NCBI RefSeq assembly: GCF_001189245.1
Contig: NZ_LFIQ01000027.1
Span: forward strand, 1 to 64,000
Direction of reading: 5' to 3'
Length of the DNA: 64,000 nucleotides
DNA from: Bradyrhizobium pachyrhizi
GTDB taxonomy: Bacteria > Pseudomonadota > Alphaproteobacteria > Rhizobiales > Xanthobacteraceae
This document shows positions 46,018 to 55,420 of this stretch, one piece after another. Under the pieces are notes generated by a model. It was not told the origin of the DNA. It saw only the letters and a program-made list of their open reading frames with translations, and did no database searches. A program made the position numbers and the translations under genes. Position 1 is the stretch's first letter, and every line of letters begins with the position of its first letter.

Positions 46018-47679
46018 CTAGGAAGAGATTTCTTTGGTCGATTGCCTCGTTTGGTGGAACCACTTCTCCCCCGTACGAGGCTGGGTAGCTTCACTTTGTA
46101 TGAGTTGCAGCTCCCCGATGATCTTCGCTATCGCCTCATGGCCCGTTGCGCCTTGCGGCCATCTGCTGAAGTCATCCAACAGACTCTCCGATTCCGACTT
46201 GGTAAAGTCAAAGAACCGGACACCGCGGCCAAGGACCTCCGTGACAATCGCGATCGTGGCTTGCCGAGCTGCACTCTCCTGCGGCCATCTGTTAAAACCG
46301 ATCAGCAAGCCCCTGAGGTCCTGGGCGGTGAAGTCTGAGAGCCCCGACTTGCGGCCGGCACGACGAAGGACTTCGCCCGCGAGCACCACGGTCACTTGAC
46401 CACACGGCAGTTCCTCCGGCCAATTGCTGAAGCCGTTCACTAAGTTCGCGAGTCCCTGCTGAGAAAAGTCGCAGAGCTGAGTGGCACGGCGTAGAACCTC
46501 ACGAGCGAGTGAAACCGCTGCTCGGCGAAACGCCGACTCTTCCGGCCACTTGCTAAAACCATTCACCAGGTTTGCCAAGCCCTGCTGAGTAAGATCGGGG
46601 AGCTGATCAGCACGCCAAAGTACCTCCCCAGCGATCGCGACTGTAGCCTTACGGCAGGTCGCATCGTCAGGCCATTTGCAAAACCCGTTCACCAGATTCG
46701 CTAGTCCCTGCTGGCTATAATGAGGAAGTTGGTCAGCACGGCGCAGGAGCTCACTTGCGATCGCGACAGTGGCTTGACCAGAGACCGCCTCATCTGGCCA
46801 TTTACTGAAGCCATTCACCAAATTTGCTAGATCCTGCTCGCTATACTCATGAAACCGGGCGACCCGTTCAAGAACTTCGCTTGCGATCGCAATCGTGACT
46901 TGACCACAGGCCAGCTCTTCCGGCCACTTGCTGAACCCGTTCACCAGTATGGCCAATCCCTGCTGAGGAAACTCGCAGAGCCGGCCGGAACGATGCAGGA
47001 TTTCAAGTGCAAGCGCGGCTGCGGCCTGGCGCGAGGCCGCCTCGTCCGGCCACTTGCTAAATCCGTTGACCAGGCTCACCAACCCTTGTTGTGTAAAGTC
47101 AGAGAGCTGGTGATGACGGCGCGCGCGCCGAATGACATCGCCCGCGATTGTAACGGCGGCCTGGCGAAACTCTTTCTCTTCCGGCCATTTGCTGAAGCCG
47201 TTTACCAGCGCCGCCAGGCTCAGATTGTTCAACTCTTGAAGCGGCCTGCTTTCCTCACGACAGAACTTAGCTATTCTGATCGCCCCTTTGCGACATTCCG
47301 CTCTATTGGAGTGCCGACCGAATGATGCTGCAAAAATAGAAAGAGCTCTTATTCCAATTTTCCCAATCAACCCATGGTCAAGCAACGACACGCGAGACGC
47401 TATTCTCTCGCAAGCGTCCCGGCCCGCCTGACCTCCGGCCTTTCGGCTCACCGCATTGCATGTCGTGGCATAGCCCCACGATCTCCCGGCACGGATGCTT
47501 TCCTCGAAACCCGGCAGGAATCTAGATTGAAACTCAATGGCTGCCTTTTGCAGAAAAACCGGATGGTCCGTCTTGCGCAGCTGTTTGTCCCGCGCAACCA
47601 CCACGGTTGAGAATTCAACGATGTCGCGAGCACGATCGATCTCGCTTAGCGCCGTCGTCAGATTGGCTTGAGCAGACAT
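46018..47679 (-). CDS. SKWP-repeat protein, candidate type III effector
   Basis: 553 residues. After about 147 residues of unique helical sequence come nine tandem repeats of about 42 residues (residues about 148-525) with the pattern FSQQGLANLVNGFSKWPEE followed by RQATVAIAGEVLRRA. Repeats 1-4 and 6 keep SKWP; 5, 7, 8 and 9 read CKWP, SNWP, NRWP, SRWP. This is the signature of the Ralstonia solanacearum SKWP effectors (RipS family), predicted to form a HEAT/ARM-like helical solenoid, but those proteins are much longer. No signal peptide. It lies beside nopM. No consensus tts box was found directly upstream; a MerR-type promoter lies at 48065. Confidence 0.85.
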   Translation of the reverse strand: MSAQANLTTALSEIDRARDIVEFSTVVVARDKQLRKTDHPVFLQKAAIEFQSRFLPGFEESIRAGRSWGYATTCNAVSRKAGGQAGRDACERIASRVSLLDHGLIGKIGIRALSIFAASFGRHSNRAECRKGAIRIAKFCREESRPLQELNNLSLAALVNGFSKWPEEKEFRQAAVTIAGDVIRRARRHHQLSDFTQQGLVSLVNGFSKWPDEAASRQAAAALALEILHRSGRLCEFPQQGLAILVNGFSKWPEELACGQVTIAIASEVLERVARFHEYSEQDLANLVNGFSKWPDEAVSGQATVAIASELLRRADQLPHYSQQGLANLVNGFCKWPDDATCRKATVAIAGEVLWRADQLPDLTQQGLANLVNGFSKWPEESAFRRAAVSLAREVLRRATQLCDFSQQGLANLVNGFSNWPEELPCGQVTVVLAGEVLRRAGRKSGLSDFTAQDLRGLLIGFNRWPQESAARQATIAIVTEVLGRGVRFFDFTKSESESLLDDFSRWPQGATGHEAIAKIIGELQLIQSEATQPRTGEKWFHQTRQSTKEISS

Positions 47680-48771
47680 GGGACCTTTCGAGCTTTCGCC
47701 GCAGCACCTTGTGCGGCCACCAGCTCAATGCGACCGGTCACCGCTCCCGGCTGAATATTAACCGCCTTGCAGTTGAAGCACCTGCTTGCGAGAGCCGAGC
47801 TGCTCACTTGGCGAGCCCTCGCTGCACAGCAAGAAATGCGATTGTAGAATTTGTCAGCGACATTCTACTTCGCGCATCATTCCATTACCTCATGACACAT
47901 CACGATTCCAGCCGTAGCAGGGCGATTGACAACGGCCAGCACGGCATCGCCCGCGCCGATGGATGCCAATTGTTTTCTTGCCAATGGCCCGCAAGCGACA
48001 ACATCGGCAATTAGGAAGCCAGCTCTGCCCGAACATATTGAACTGCTTGTCTTTACTCTTTACGAGACTACAACCTGACGCAGCGTGGGGTTCAAGCTAT
48101 TAAATGGGGATCGTGGCGTGGACCTTGCACAGACGACAATCAAGTGACGATCGCAGCCCTTATTCAGTTCGACACGACTTCGAATGACATTTCCCCCCTG
48201 AAATCCCAAGCCCGCTCCTGCGCTTCATTCGATCGAGTCGCACGCGCAGGATCTCGCGGTAAGCTCGTCTTATCTTGCCGCCTAGCCATTTCCATGATGC
48301 TGGTGAGCGCGACAACCCTAATCGTAGACATGCCCATTGAGAAACGATTGTGATTGTCCGGCGGCAAGCGCGACACTGATCACCGCGGGGGACGGCGAGC
48401 GCAATGAAGCCGCGACGGTCGTACCCATGCTGCTGGAGTCAACGTCGCTACGCCCCCCCCCCGTGAACTACTGCTGTGAGTTCGACGCCGATCAACCCCT
48501 GTGGAGGGCAGGAATTACGCAACTCACACGATCGTAGCGCCGAAAAACCGCGGTGAGCCACAGCAAATTACGGTCGCACGCCCAGCGTAAGGTGATATGT
48601 GTTGATGACAGTCTTGAATACATTGAACCGCTTGCCACATCCGCCAGGCAATGGCGACGAATGGCGTGTTATCACGCAATTCCATCGGTCGTGAATGCGG
48701 ATGGAGCGTTCTCAGTGCTGACGCGTACGCGTTGGTTCTACTTCCAATGTCCAAGTAAACTTGCATCTGTG
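47680..48771. other. Gene-poor stretch upstream of the SKWP gene
   Basis: About 1.1 kb without a supported gene. It holds MerR-type site B (48065-48095). AGCTTTCG at 47691 resembles half a minus-strand tts box, but the second half has wrong spacing and sequence. Confidence 0.4.
48065..48095 (-). promoter_or_regulatory. MerR-type promoter (site B)
   Basis: Minus strand: TTGAAC (48095-48090), 19-base spacer CCCACGCTGCGTCAGGTTG, TAGTCT (48070-48065). The dyad ACGC-T-GCGT is perfect. It points toward the SKWP gene, whose ATG is 385 bp away with no other gene between. Confidence 0.6.
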
Positions 48772-49071
48772 ATGACTTCGATCGATGATAAATTAAGTGA
48801 AATCAGATGGGTGCGAAACGAGATCTGGCGCTGTCGTAGGTTGCTTACGACGGAATTGCCTCGCGAGGAGAGTGTCGCCGTTGAGAAGCGCCTCCTTGAA
48901 CAGCTTTCCGCCTTCGAGCGGCTCTTGACGACCGCATTTCCTCTGGTCTTGAGTTCTGGAGTGAAATCGTCCGAAAGCAATCCGATCGGCCTAAGTGAAT
49001 CCACCGAAGCGCTTGTTGAGAACGCCTCAACGGCATCAACCGGCTCCGTCGGGAGCTCGATCGGCGGCTAA
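48772..49071 (+). CDS. Unrecognised small coiled-coil protein
   Basis: 99 residues from an ATG at 48772; the frame is open from 48553 but the upstream part looks like non-coding sequence. The body is helical (DDKLSEIRWVRNEIWRCRRL, then VEKRLLEQLSAFERLLTTAF) with a serine/threonine-rich tail. No Shine-Dalgarno sequence is evident. Secreted or chaperone-like roles are possible but unsupported. Confidence 0.4.
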   Translation: MTSIDDKLSEIRWVRNEIWRCRRLLTTELPREESVAVEKRLLEQLSAFERLLTTAFPLVLSSGVKSSESNPIGLSESTEALVENASTASTGSVGSSIGG

Positions 49072-49143
49072 TGCGAGCGGCTTCTCGTGGCTGCGCGGTC
49101 AATCATCAGGGGCCTGCTTAAGAAGCGCTTCTGCTCCGGTGTC

Positions 49144-49491
49144 TCAGTCTCGATGCAGGACCGGAACGTTGTTGACACCTCGTTTTTTTGATCCGCTCTT
49201 TCTCTCCGCCGCGGTTGGCATCACCTGGCGACATTCGACACGCAACCCCTTGAAATTGTCTCTAAGACAGAACATGGCCGCGTCCACGTCGCCACGCCCT
49301 GTAAATCGGTCACAGAAGCGCATCACGTCTGGTCTGCAAGACGTCAAGATCTCTTCTGATCTTCGTTCTCGCGCGCGAGCGAATCCTGTGACTGCGATCG
49401 CAATCGCAACAAGGGCGGTTACATGGCAAAGCGCAGGGTAGGTCCAACCCGTCCGTCGCTTTTGCCTCAACAAACCTCTCTTAAGCTGCAT
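49144..49491 (-). CDS. Small exported cysteine-repeat protein
   Basis: 115 residues from an ATG at 49491. A hydrophobic N-terminal segment (ALCHVTALVAIAIAVTGFAR) should export it. The mature part carries one cysteine-rich repeat: SCRPDVMRFCDRF, then AAMFCLRDNFKGLRVECRQV, the C-x6-C...C-x10-C pattern of the small periplasmic cysteine-rich repeat family. Function unknown. Two disulphides are likely. Confidence 0.6.
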   Translation of the reverse strand: MQLKRGLLRQKRRTGWTYPALCHVTALVAIAIAVTGFARARERRSEEILTSCRPDVMRFCDRFTGRGDVDAAMFCLRDNFKGLRVECRQVMPTAAERKSGSKKRGVNNVPVLHRD

Positions 49492-49637
49492 ACCCTTCAC
49501 TATTGTTTTTTGCCCTTGCGAGTATCGTCTGCCTAGCAAAGCAGGTCGCCGCATTGGCAGGAGCGGATTTGGCGTCGTTGTTGCGGGACATCCGAATCAT
49601 CGTTGCATCGCACGCCAGGATTGCGGTCAAGATCAAA

Positions 49638-49668
49638 GCACAGCACAGCACAGCACAGCACAGCACAG
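49638..49668. repeat. Pentanucleotide tandem repeat (GCACA)6
   Basis: Six uninterrupted copies of GCACA. A five-base unit changes reading frame with each copy gained or lost. It lies in a short plus-strand frame (49603-49854) of doubtful coding value and about 150 bp upstream of the cysteine-repeat gene start on the other strand. Confidence 0.8.
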
Positions 49669-49770
49669 GATGGCTGCATTCCAGCGCGCTGTGCTAATGT
49701 TTTAGGTCTTGTGACATTCGCGACGTCAGTTCCCAACATGACATTTCTGCAAAGGCGGTCGGTCCCGCAT

Positions 49771-49801
49771 TACCTACAACCTGACGCTACGGTCGATTCA
49801 A
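49771..49801 (-). promoter_or_regulatory. MerR-type promoter (site C)
   Basis: Minus strand: TTGAAT (49801-49796), 19-base spacer CGACCGTAGCGTCAGGTTG, TAGGTA (49776-49771). It shares GCGTCAGGTTGTAG with site B. It faces the cysteine-repeat gene (start 49491, 280 bp away), with the pentanucleotide repeat between. Confidence 0.5.
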
Positions 49802-50243
49802 GCACTTTGATCGTATTACCAATGCGCTCCAAGAAGGGCATATCCATATCTTGACGGGAGACAATAAGGAGAGTTTCTCGACAACTAGACACTTCACCGG
49901 CGGCAGCGCGTGTCAGACATCACCCAACGCCGACCGGTAACTGCCCGGCTACGCGAGGGCCAACACATTGTTGAAGGCTTCGCAAGGGCACATGATTCCA
50001 TCGCGTCGATCACGCGACGAATTACGTCGACGCTGCTCGTTTTGATAGGCGTCCGACCTAGGTCGCAAGCCTGCGCGCTCAAATCATGGGACCGACAGCT
50101 TTACGACCTGCCAAAATCGTGGACCGGAATGCCTTCTCAGGGTGCTGATTGTCGCGTGTGGGACGATCGGTTGATTCCAAGGGTTCGAGCCGACTGCTGC
50201 CGTTGCTGTAATTGAAGACCACATCAACAGCCGGACCTTCTCT
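49802..50243. other. Gap upstream of the tandem sigma-54 promoters
   Basis: No supported gene. A TGT-N10-ACG sequence at 50150-50165 is one base short of the NifA upstream activator consensus TGT-N10-ACA and lies about 80-100 bp before the promoters, a suitable place. Confidence 0.35.
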
Positions 50244-50289
50244 ACTGGCACAGCGGTTGCTACCAAACTGGCACAGCGGTTGCTACCAA
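50244..50289 (+). promoter_or_regulatory. Two tandem sigma-54 (-24/-12) promoters
   Basis: A 23-bp unit is repeated exactly twice (50244-50266 and 50267-50289). Each copy contains TGGCAC-AGCGG-TTGCT, a full match to the -24/-12 consensus (GG and GC 10 bases apart). They face the cytochrome peroxidase gene 121 bp downstream. Sigma-54 dependence in this setting suggests NifA control. Confidence 0.8.
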
Positions 50290-50409
50290 CAACGATACCG
50301 GATGAGATCTGGGCGAGATACCGAAAAGACGCCATTCGTCCTTGACTGTAGGGACTCATTCCGATGACAGGCGGGCGAGCGGCGACCCGCACCTGTTCGC
50401 GCACGAATT

Positions 50410-51501
50410 ATGACAAGGGCGAAGCCTGGGATGAGGAAATCAGCGGTACGAGAGCTTTACATCGTAGGCAGGTTATGTGTTCTGGCCGCTGGGATTCTGG
50501 CTTCGTCAACGGCAGGCGCCGATGATGATTTGATGAGTGCGGCGAGGCAGATTTTCAAGCCGATCCCCTCTATCGTTCCTGCGGTCAAGGACAACCCTAT
50601 CACCCACGAAAAAGTCACACTCGGCAAGACCCTGTTCTTCGATCCGAGGCTATCGGCAAGCGGGGTCATTAGCTGCAATACATGTCACAACCTTGGGACC
50701 GGTGGAGTAGATGCCGGCCCGAAGTCGGTTGGTCATCGCTGGCAGCTAGGTTCACGTCGCGCGCCAACGGTCTATAACGCGGTCTTCAATGTGGCGCAGT
50801 TCTGGGATGGGCGCGCGGCTGACCTCAAGGCGCAGGCTGCAGGCCCTGTCCAGGCCAGTGCGGAAATGAACGCGACGCCCGCTCGCCTTCTCAACACGTT
50901 GAATTCAATGACGGATTATATCGTCATGTTCAGCAAGGCATTCCCTAACGATGCGACGCCCGTCACCTTTGACAATTTCGCCAAGGCCATCGAGGCCTTC
51001 GAGGCAACTTTGATCACGCCCGCCGCTCCTTTCGATCAATACCTCGAGGGCGATCCGTATGCTCTCAGTGCTCAGCAGAAAGCAGGATTAAAGCTATTCA
51101 TAGAAAAGGGATGCTCATCCTGCCACAATGGTATCAACGTCGGTGGCCAGGATTACTTCCCGTTCGGCGTGATGGAACGGCCAACCGCAAGCCTGCTGCC
51201 GAGGAACGACAAGGGCCGCTTCGCCGTCACCAAGGTCCCCAGCGACGAGTATGTTTTCCGCTCCGCGCCGTTGCGCAACGTCGCATTGCGTCCTCCCTAC
51301 TTCCATTCGGGCCAAGTTTGGAGCCTCAAGCAAGCTGTTGGCGTGATGAGTGAGATACAACTCGGAGCGAAGCTCAACGATACAGAAAAAGACGACATCG
51401 TCGCGTTTCTAAATTCGCTTACCGGCCAGCTGCCTAAGATTGATTATCCGATATTGCCCACGCGTACCGATACAACGCCAAAGCCCTCTATGGACAAATA
51501 G
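50410..51501 (+). CDS. Di-haem cytochrome c peroxidase (MauG/CcpA family)
   Basis: 363 residues; an ATG at 50431 is an alternative start. Export signal YIVGRLCVLAAGILASSTAG. Two haem-binding CxxCH motifs: SCNTCHNLG at about residue 95 and GCSSCHNGI at about 238. Family regions ITHEKVTLGKTLFFDPRLS, APTVYNAVFNVAQFWDGRA and RNVALRPPYFHSGQVWSLKQ are present. The enzyme reduces hydrogen peroxide in the periplasm with electrons from cytochrome c. Its tandem sigma-54 promoters imply expression in nitrogen-fixing, micro-oxic cells. Confidence 0.92.
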   Translation: MTRAKPGMRKSAVRELYIVGRLCVLAAGILASSTAGADDDLMSAARQIFKPIPSIVPAVKDNPITHEKVTLGKTLFFDPRLSASGVISCNTCHNLGTGGVDAGPKSVGHRWQLGSRRAPTVYNAVFNVAQFWDGRAADLKAQAAGPVQASAEMNATPARLLNTLNSMTDYIVMFSKAFPNDATPVTFDNFAKAIEAFEATLITPAAPFDQYLEGDPYALSAQQKAGLKLFIEKGCSSCHNGINVGGQDYFPFGVMERPTASLLPRNDKGRFAVTKVPSDEYVFRSAPLRNVALRPPYFHSGQVWSLKQAVGVMSEIQLGAKLNDTEKDDIVAFLNSLTGQLPKIDYPILPTRTDTTPKPSMDK

Positions 51502-51777
51502 GACTGTCACCTAACGGTGCCAAGCACTCGTCAACTGCGAAGAGGGAAATGGCGCGGGGACTCAAGCTTTCCGCAGCCAAGTCAGAATGCACCGTTTCAG
51601 ACTCGAGCTCGCAGTCCAACACTCCGGCTCTGAGTTCCTCCGGCTGGCTCCTCGGCTTCTGCCACAGAAGCAAATACTTGCCTGAGCCCGTCCGCCTCTC
51701 GAGGCAACGAGCATTCCTCAATTTCGAGAACGCGTTCGTGGAGCGCCACGGCCCGGGGCGTGGATCTCGATGGATCG
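51502..51777. other. Convergent intergenic region
   Basis: Short gap between the convergent peroxidase and S9 peptidase genes. No gene or clear terminator hairpin recognised. Confidence 0.35.
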
Positions 51778-54135
51778 TCAGCCATCATGGCCTGGTTTGC
51801 TGTTCGGCAGCTCGATTGATTCCGCGTTCCAGTTTGGCGGTGTCTGCTCGAGAATGTTACGGACGAAGAACTCCAGGAGCTTGAGCTGTGTATAACTGCC
51901 CGGTGTTCCGTGATCTGCGCCTGGCACGTAAAGCATATCGAAGTATTTTCCCGCCTTGATGAGCCGATCAGCAAGCTGAAACGTGGCGGACGGATCGACG
52001 TTGCGGTCCATTTCGCCGACTATGAGCAGCAGCTTACCTTGTAGTTTGTCGGCATTGTCGATGGCGGAGGATTGCGAGTATTCGATGCCGACCGGCCACC
52101 CCATCCATTGTTCGTTCCACCAGATCTTGTCTAGCCGGTTATCGTAGCAGCCACTGTTTGCGACCGCGACCCTATAGAAATCAGGATGGAAAAGTAACGC
52201 GCTCACCGCGTTCTGCCCACCGGCTGAAGTGCCAAAAATGCCGACGTTGGATATATCATACCAGGAATACTTCGCGCTCGCCGCCTTGTGCCATAGGATC
52301 CGGTCGGGAAAGCCGGCATCCTTCAGATTTTTCCAGGCAATGTCGTGGAACGCGCGCGAGCGATGGTTGGTACCCATTCCATCGATCTGAACAACGATAA
52401 AACCGAGTTGTGTGAGCGGCTCGATTGAAGCCGAGAAGGACTTGGGAACGAAGGAACCAGTGGGGCCTGCATAGATGTGCTCCACCACGGGATACCTTTT
52501 GCGCTGATCGAAATTGATCGGCAAGTGAATGACACCCCATATGTCCGTATCGCCGTCGCGCCCCTTGGCGTGGAAGCTGAGCGGTGGCTGCCAGCCAGCG
52601 GCAAGGAGCTCAGAAATGTCGGCGCTCTCAACCTGCATCAGTTCGGCATTATCACCGACACGGTACAACACCATACGCGGCGGAACGCCGATGCGTGACC
52701 ACAGGTCGACATAGTAGCGACCGCTGGGCGAGAACTCGATATGGTGATTGGCTGGCTCAGGCGTCAGCGCCGTGAGTCCTTTTCCATCGAAGTCAATGCG
52801 ATAGGCATGGACGAAATAGGGATCCTCGCCAGGGTTCATGCCGCTGGCGCCAAACCAGATCTGACGCTTTATCGGGTCGACACAATACACCGCACGGACC
52901 ACCCACTCTCCTCTGGTGATCTGGTTCTTGAGTTCGCCTGTCCGGCCGTTGAACAGATAGAGGTGCTCGTAACCGTCACGCTCCGAGGCCCAGATGATCT
53001 CCCTCCCATCATCGACGTCGTAGCGGAACGTTTTTCCAGTGTTAACACGGTTCATCACCAATGGCTGGTAGTCGACAAAGGTCTTGCTTGCCTCATCAAT
53101 CAGCGAGCGCGCTCGGCCCGTGGCGCCGTCGACCTCCACCACGCGATAGCGCTGGTGCCCACGCTCATTGTATTCGAAAGTGAATCCCCGCCCATCCTTC
53201 CACCACTGGATCGCCGAAAGACCGTAAGGATTTCGGAACGCTGCATTATCGATTGCGATCGCGCGTCGGCTGCTGACCTCAAACAGCACGGGCTGGAGTA
53301 GCGTCAGGGCATCGCCCGGTTTTGGATACACCATGGTCGAATGTCTGGGCTGACGCTGGTCCGCCGGCGATGATTCGAGGTAATGGACCTCCCGTTGGTG
53401 GCCTGGACGGACTCGGTAGACGGCCAGGTGAGTTGAAGCTGGAGACCATCTTAGCGTCGAGAGAGCATAATAGTCACTCTCAGCCCCGTCCCAGGTCAAC
53501 GGGATGTCCTGCAAGTCGTCCTGGCTGCGCAGGAAGATATTGTAGTTTCTAATGTAGGCCAGCCATTTGCCGTCAGGTGATGCGCTTGTCTTGTTCGGAT
53601 CGTTCTCTGCCGGCGGCGTGTCGTCGTACGGGCTCTGCGGATAGGTGCCCGGGTGCATGGCATTGCCTGTGCAGTCATAGCGTACAAGATCGCAACTCCA
53701 ATGCGTATGCGCGAGATTGAAGGTAATCTTGCCACCCTTGTCGGCCAGCTCGAAACGGTCGAACGGAAGATCCTCGGGCCTATAGTTCTTGTGGCTCGCC
53801 CTGCTCAGCGCCGCCGCGAGGCGGGCTTGATCAAAAGCCGGCTGCTTTGAGCCTTCGCCGGCATCAACCAGCATGAACTGGTGCTTGCCTTGGGTCGTCC
53901 GCCGATAGACGAACGCCTCGCCCTCGCCGAGCCAGAACGGCACGTCGGGAACATTGACAGTAAGCCGGCTATATCGGTTCTCAATCGTGAGCGCCCGCTC
54001 GTAATCGGACCGCTCAACCGGCGCATTCACGACCTCGTCTACCAGGCCGTGCGCAGCTTTGCATTCCTGCTGAACCAACAGTGCAAGCATTAGGGCACCA
54101 ACTTTGTACTTGATGATCAACCTCTCCTTTTGCAT
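51778..54135 (-). CDS. S9 family (dipeptidyl-peptidase IV-like) serine peptidase
   Basis: 785 residues from the ATG at 54135, but AAGGAGAGG lies just inside the frame, so a TTG at 54120 or the ATG at 54090 may be used. Short N-terminal signal (VGALMLALLVQQECKAAHG). Beta-propeller region with repeated WSP/DGKWLAY-type strands (about 180-520). Catalytic domain: Ser in VGIFGTSAGGQNAV, Asp in LLIVGEMDRNVDPS, His in VPGADHGTPGS. It cleaves dipeptides after proline or alanine, probably in the periplasm. No operon partner. Confidence 0.88.
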   Translation of the reverse strand: MQKERLIIKYKVGALMLALLVQQECKAAHGLVDEVVNAPVERSDYERALTIENRYSRLTVNVPDVPFWLGEGEAFVYRRTTQGKHQFMLVDAGEGSKQPAFDQARLAAALSRASHKNYRPEDLPFDRFELADKGGKITFNLAHTHWSCDLVRYDCTGNAMHPGTYPQSPYDDTPPAENDPNKTSASPDGKWLAYIRNYNIFLRSQDDLQDIPLTWDGAESDYYALSTLRWSPASTHLAVYRVRPGHQREVHYLESSPADQRQPRHSTMVYPKPGDALTLLQPVLFEVSSRRAIAIDNAAFRNPYGLSAIQWWKDGRGFTFEYNERGHQRYRVVEVDGATGRARSLIDEASKTFVDYQPLVMNRVNTGKTFRYDVDDGREIIWASERDGYEHLYLFNGRTGELKNQITRGEWVVRAVYCVDPIKRQIWFGASGMNPGEDPYFVHAYRIDFDGKGLTALTPEPANHHIEFSPSGRYYVDLWSRIGVPPRMVLYRVGDNAELMQVESADISELLAAGWQPPLSFHAKGRDGDTDIWGVIHLPINFDQRKRYPVVEHIYAGPTGSFVPKSFSASIEPLTQLGFIVVQIDGMGTNHRSRAFHDIAWKNLKDAGFPDRILWHKAASAKYSWYDISNVGIFGTSAGGQNAVSALLFHPDFYRVAVANSGCYDNRLDKIWWNEQWMGWPVGIEYSQSSAIDNADKLQGKLLLIVGEMDRNVDPSATFQLADRLIKAGKYFDMLYVPGADHGTPGSYTQLKLLEFFVRNILEQTPPNWNAESIELPNSKPGHDG

Positions 54136-55420
54136 GCCGACACCGATCTGAGATTACTTCGCGGCATGCAATTCGCCATTTGGCTGACCTTGTTGCACGT
54201 TAAGCGACATGAAACTTGCACTCAGCCTCGAGGCAGAGCCGTATGGTACTCTGACGAACAATTCGCCGACATTGTCGCACCACTTCCACGCCGCTTGTGG
54301 TAAGCAGAATTTATGCCAACAAACTGATCCGCAAGCCCGCGGCTTTCTTGACCACGATGCCGTCAGCGCAACAAGATCGGTGGTGTTGAAACAAGGCGCG
54401 CATCAGGGGCCGAGCACAACACGCATGCTGCGCGTGACCACCTGAGGCAGATGACGCCAGTCCGCGAGCGAGCACCGCGTGTTCAAAATGAATGCGCCGT
54501 GAGAGCTAACAACGCGACGCCCGCCTCTTCCTTCGCCACGAACGCCGGCGTAGCTGCAGTTCATCAGATACCGGACGGCTCTTCCTCGCCAAAATCGCGC
54601 GCCCCGATCTCAACGCCTATCGACGATAGGCGCTAGGTGCCGCCGATCAGATGGATGACCTCGTCTGCATTGACATTTTATTGACCGGCCAGCGGTCCGG
54701 TGCAATTGACGGGCTGCCGACGATCAAGCCCGTGGCGACATCAGTGCAGATTACCCTACCCGGTGCCGTCGGGTCCGCTTCATCCAAGACTGCGATGTCG
54801 CAATCTCGACACGGCGACTGCGGTGCGCTGATGCGCAGCGGGGCGATAGTCATAGCCTCTCATACGCGCGCGTATCAGGACGCGAGAGTGGTTGGCGCAA
54901 GCGATTGTTCGCAAACGAAGACGCCTGCGTGCTGGTAATGAGATCAGGAGATCAATTGTGAATTCGCATTGAGACATCGCCTCAGAACTGCAACGGCGAT
55001 CGCAAAGGCTGTGGACCATCCAGGAGATCACTACCTTCTAGTTAAGTGGCCAAATGCAGCCAACGAGAGCCCCCCTGTTCGTCGGCGCAGAACAGCCAGA
55101 CGACGAATCCTAGTGCCGACCACTGCATGAGGGGCGAATGTCGCGGTCGTGGCCTCTCCAACCCATTCTCGCCGCAAGAGCCGACAGTATCATCTTCAGC
55201 TTCCATCCCGTCCATCCTGCATGGCCGGTTCGCGACGCGGACGTCTGGAACTCGACGACACGATGGGACGATTCACACGCGGGGTGGGGCCCATACGAGC
55301 TTCACCATGAACGAAGCCTCCCCGTGCACCATGCTATTAACCGGCACGCAGATTGCTGGGTGAGGAACAAGGAGCTGCCGCGAGAAAAGGCGGCCGCAGC
55401 GGACCATCTTCGGAGTCCCA
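54136..55420. other. Gene-poor stretch
   Basis: About 1.3 kb without a supported gene. All frames are short and of shadow composition. Confidence 0.45.

Noticed and set aside
47691-47710. Half tts box (AGCTTTCG) just upstream of the SKWP gene
   Set aside because: The second half does not match and spacing is off by one; too weak to call.
49638-49668. Possible CRISPR-like repeat
   Set aside because: It is a simple five-base tandem repeat without spacers; no CRISPR array or cas gene is present in the window.
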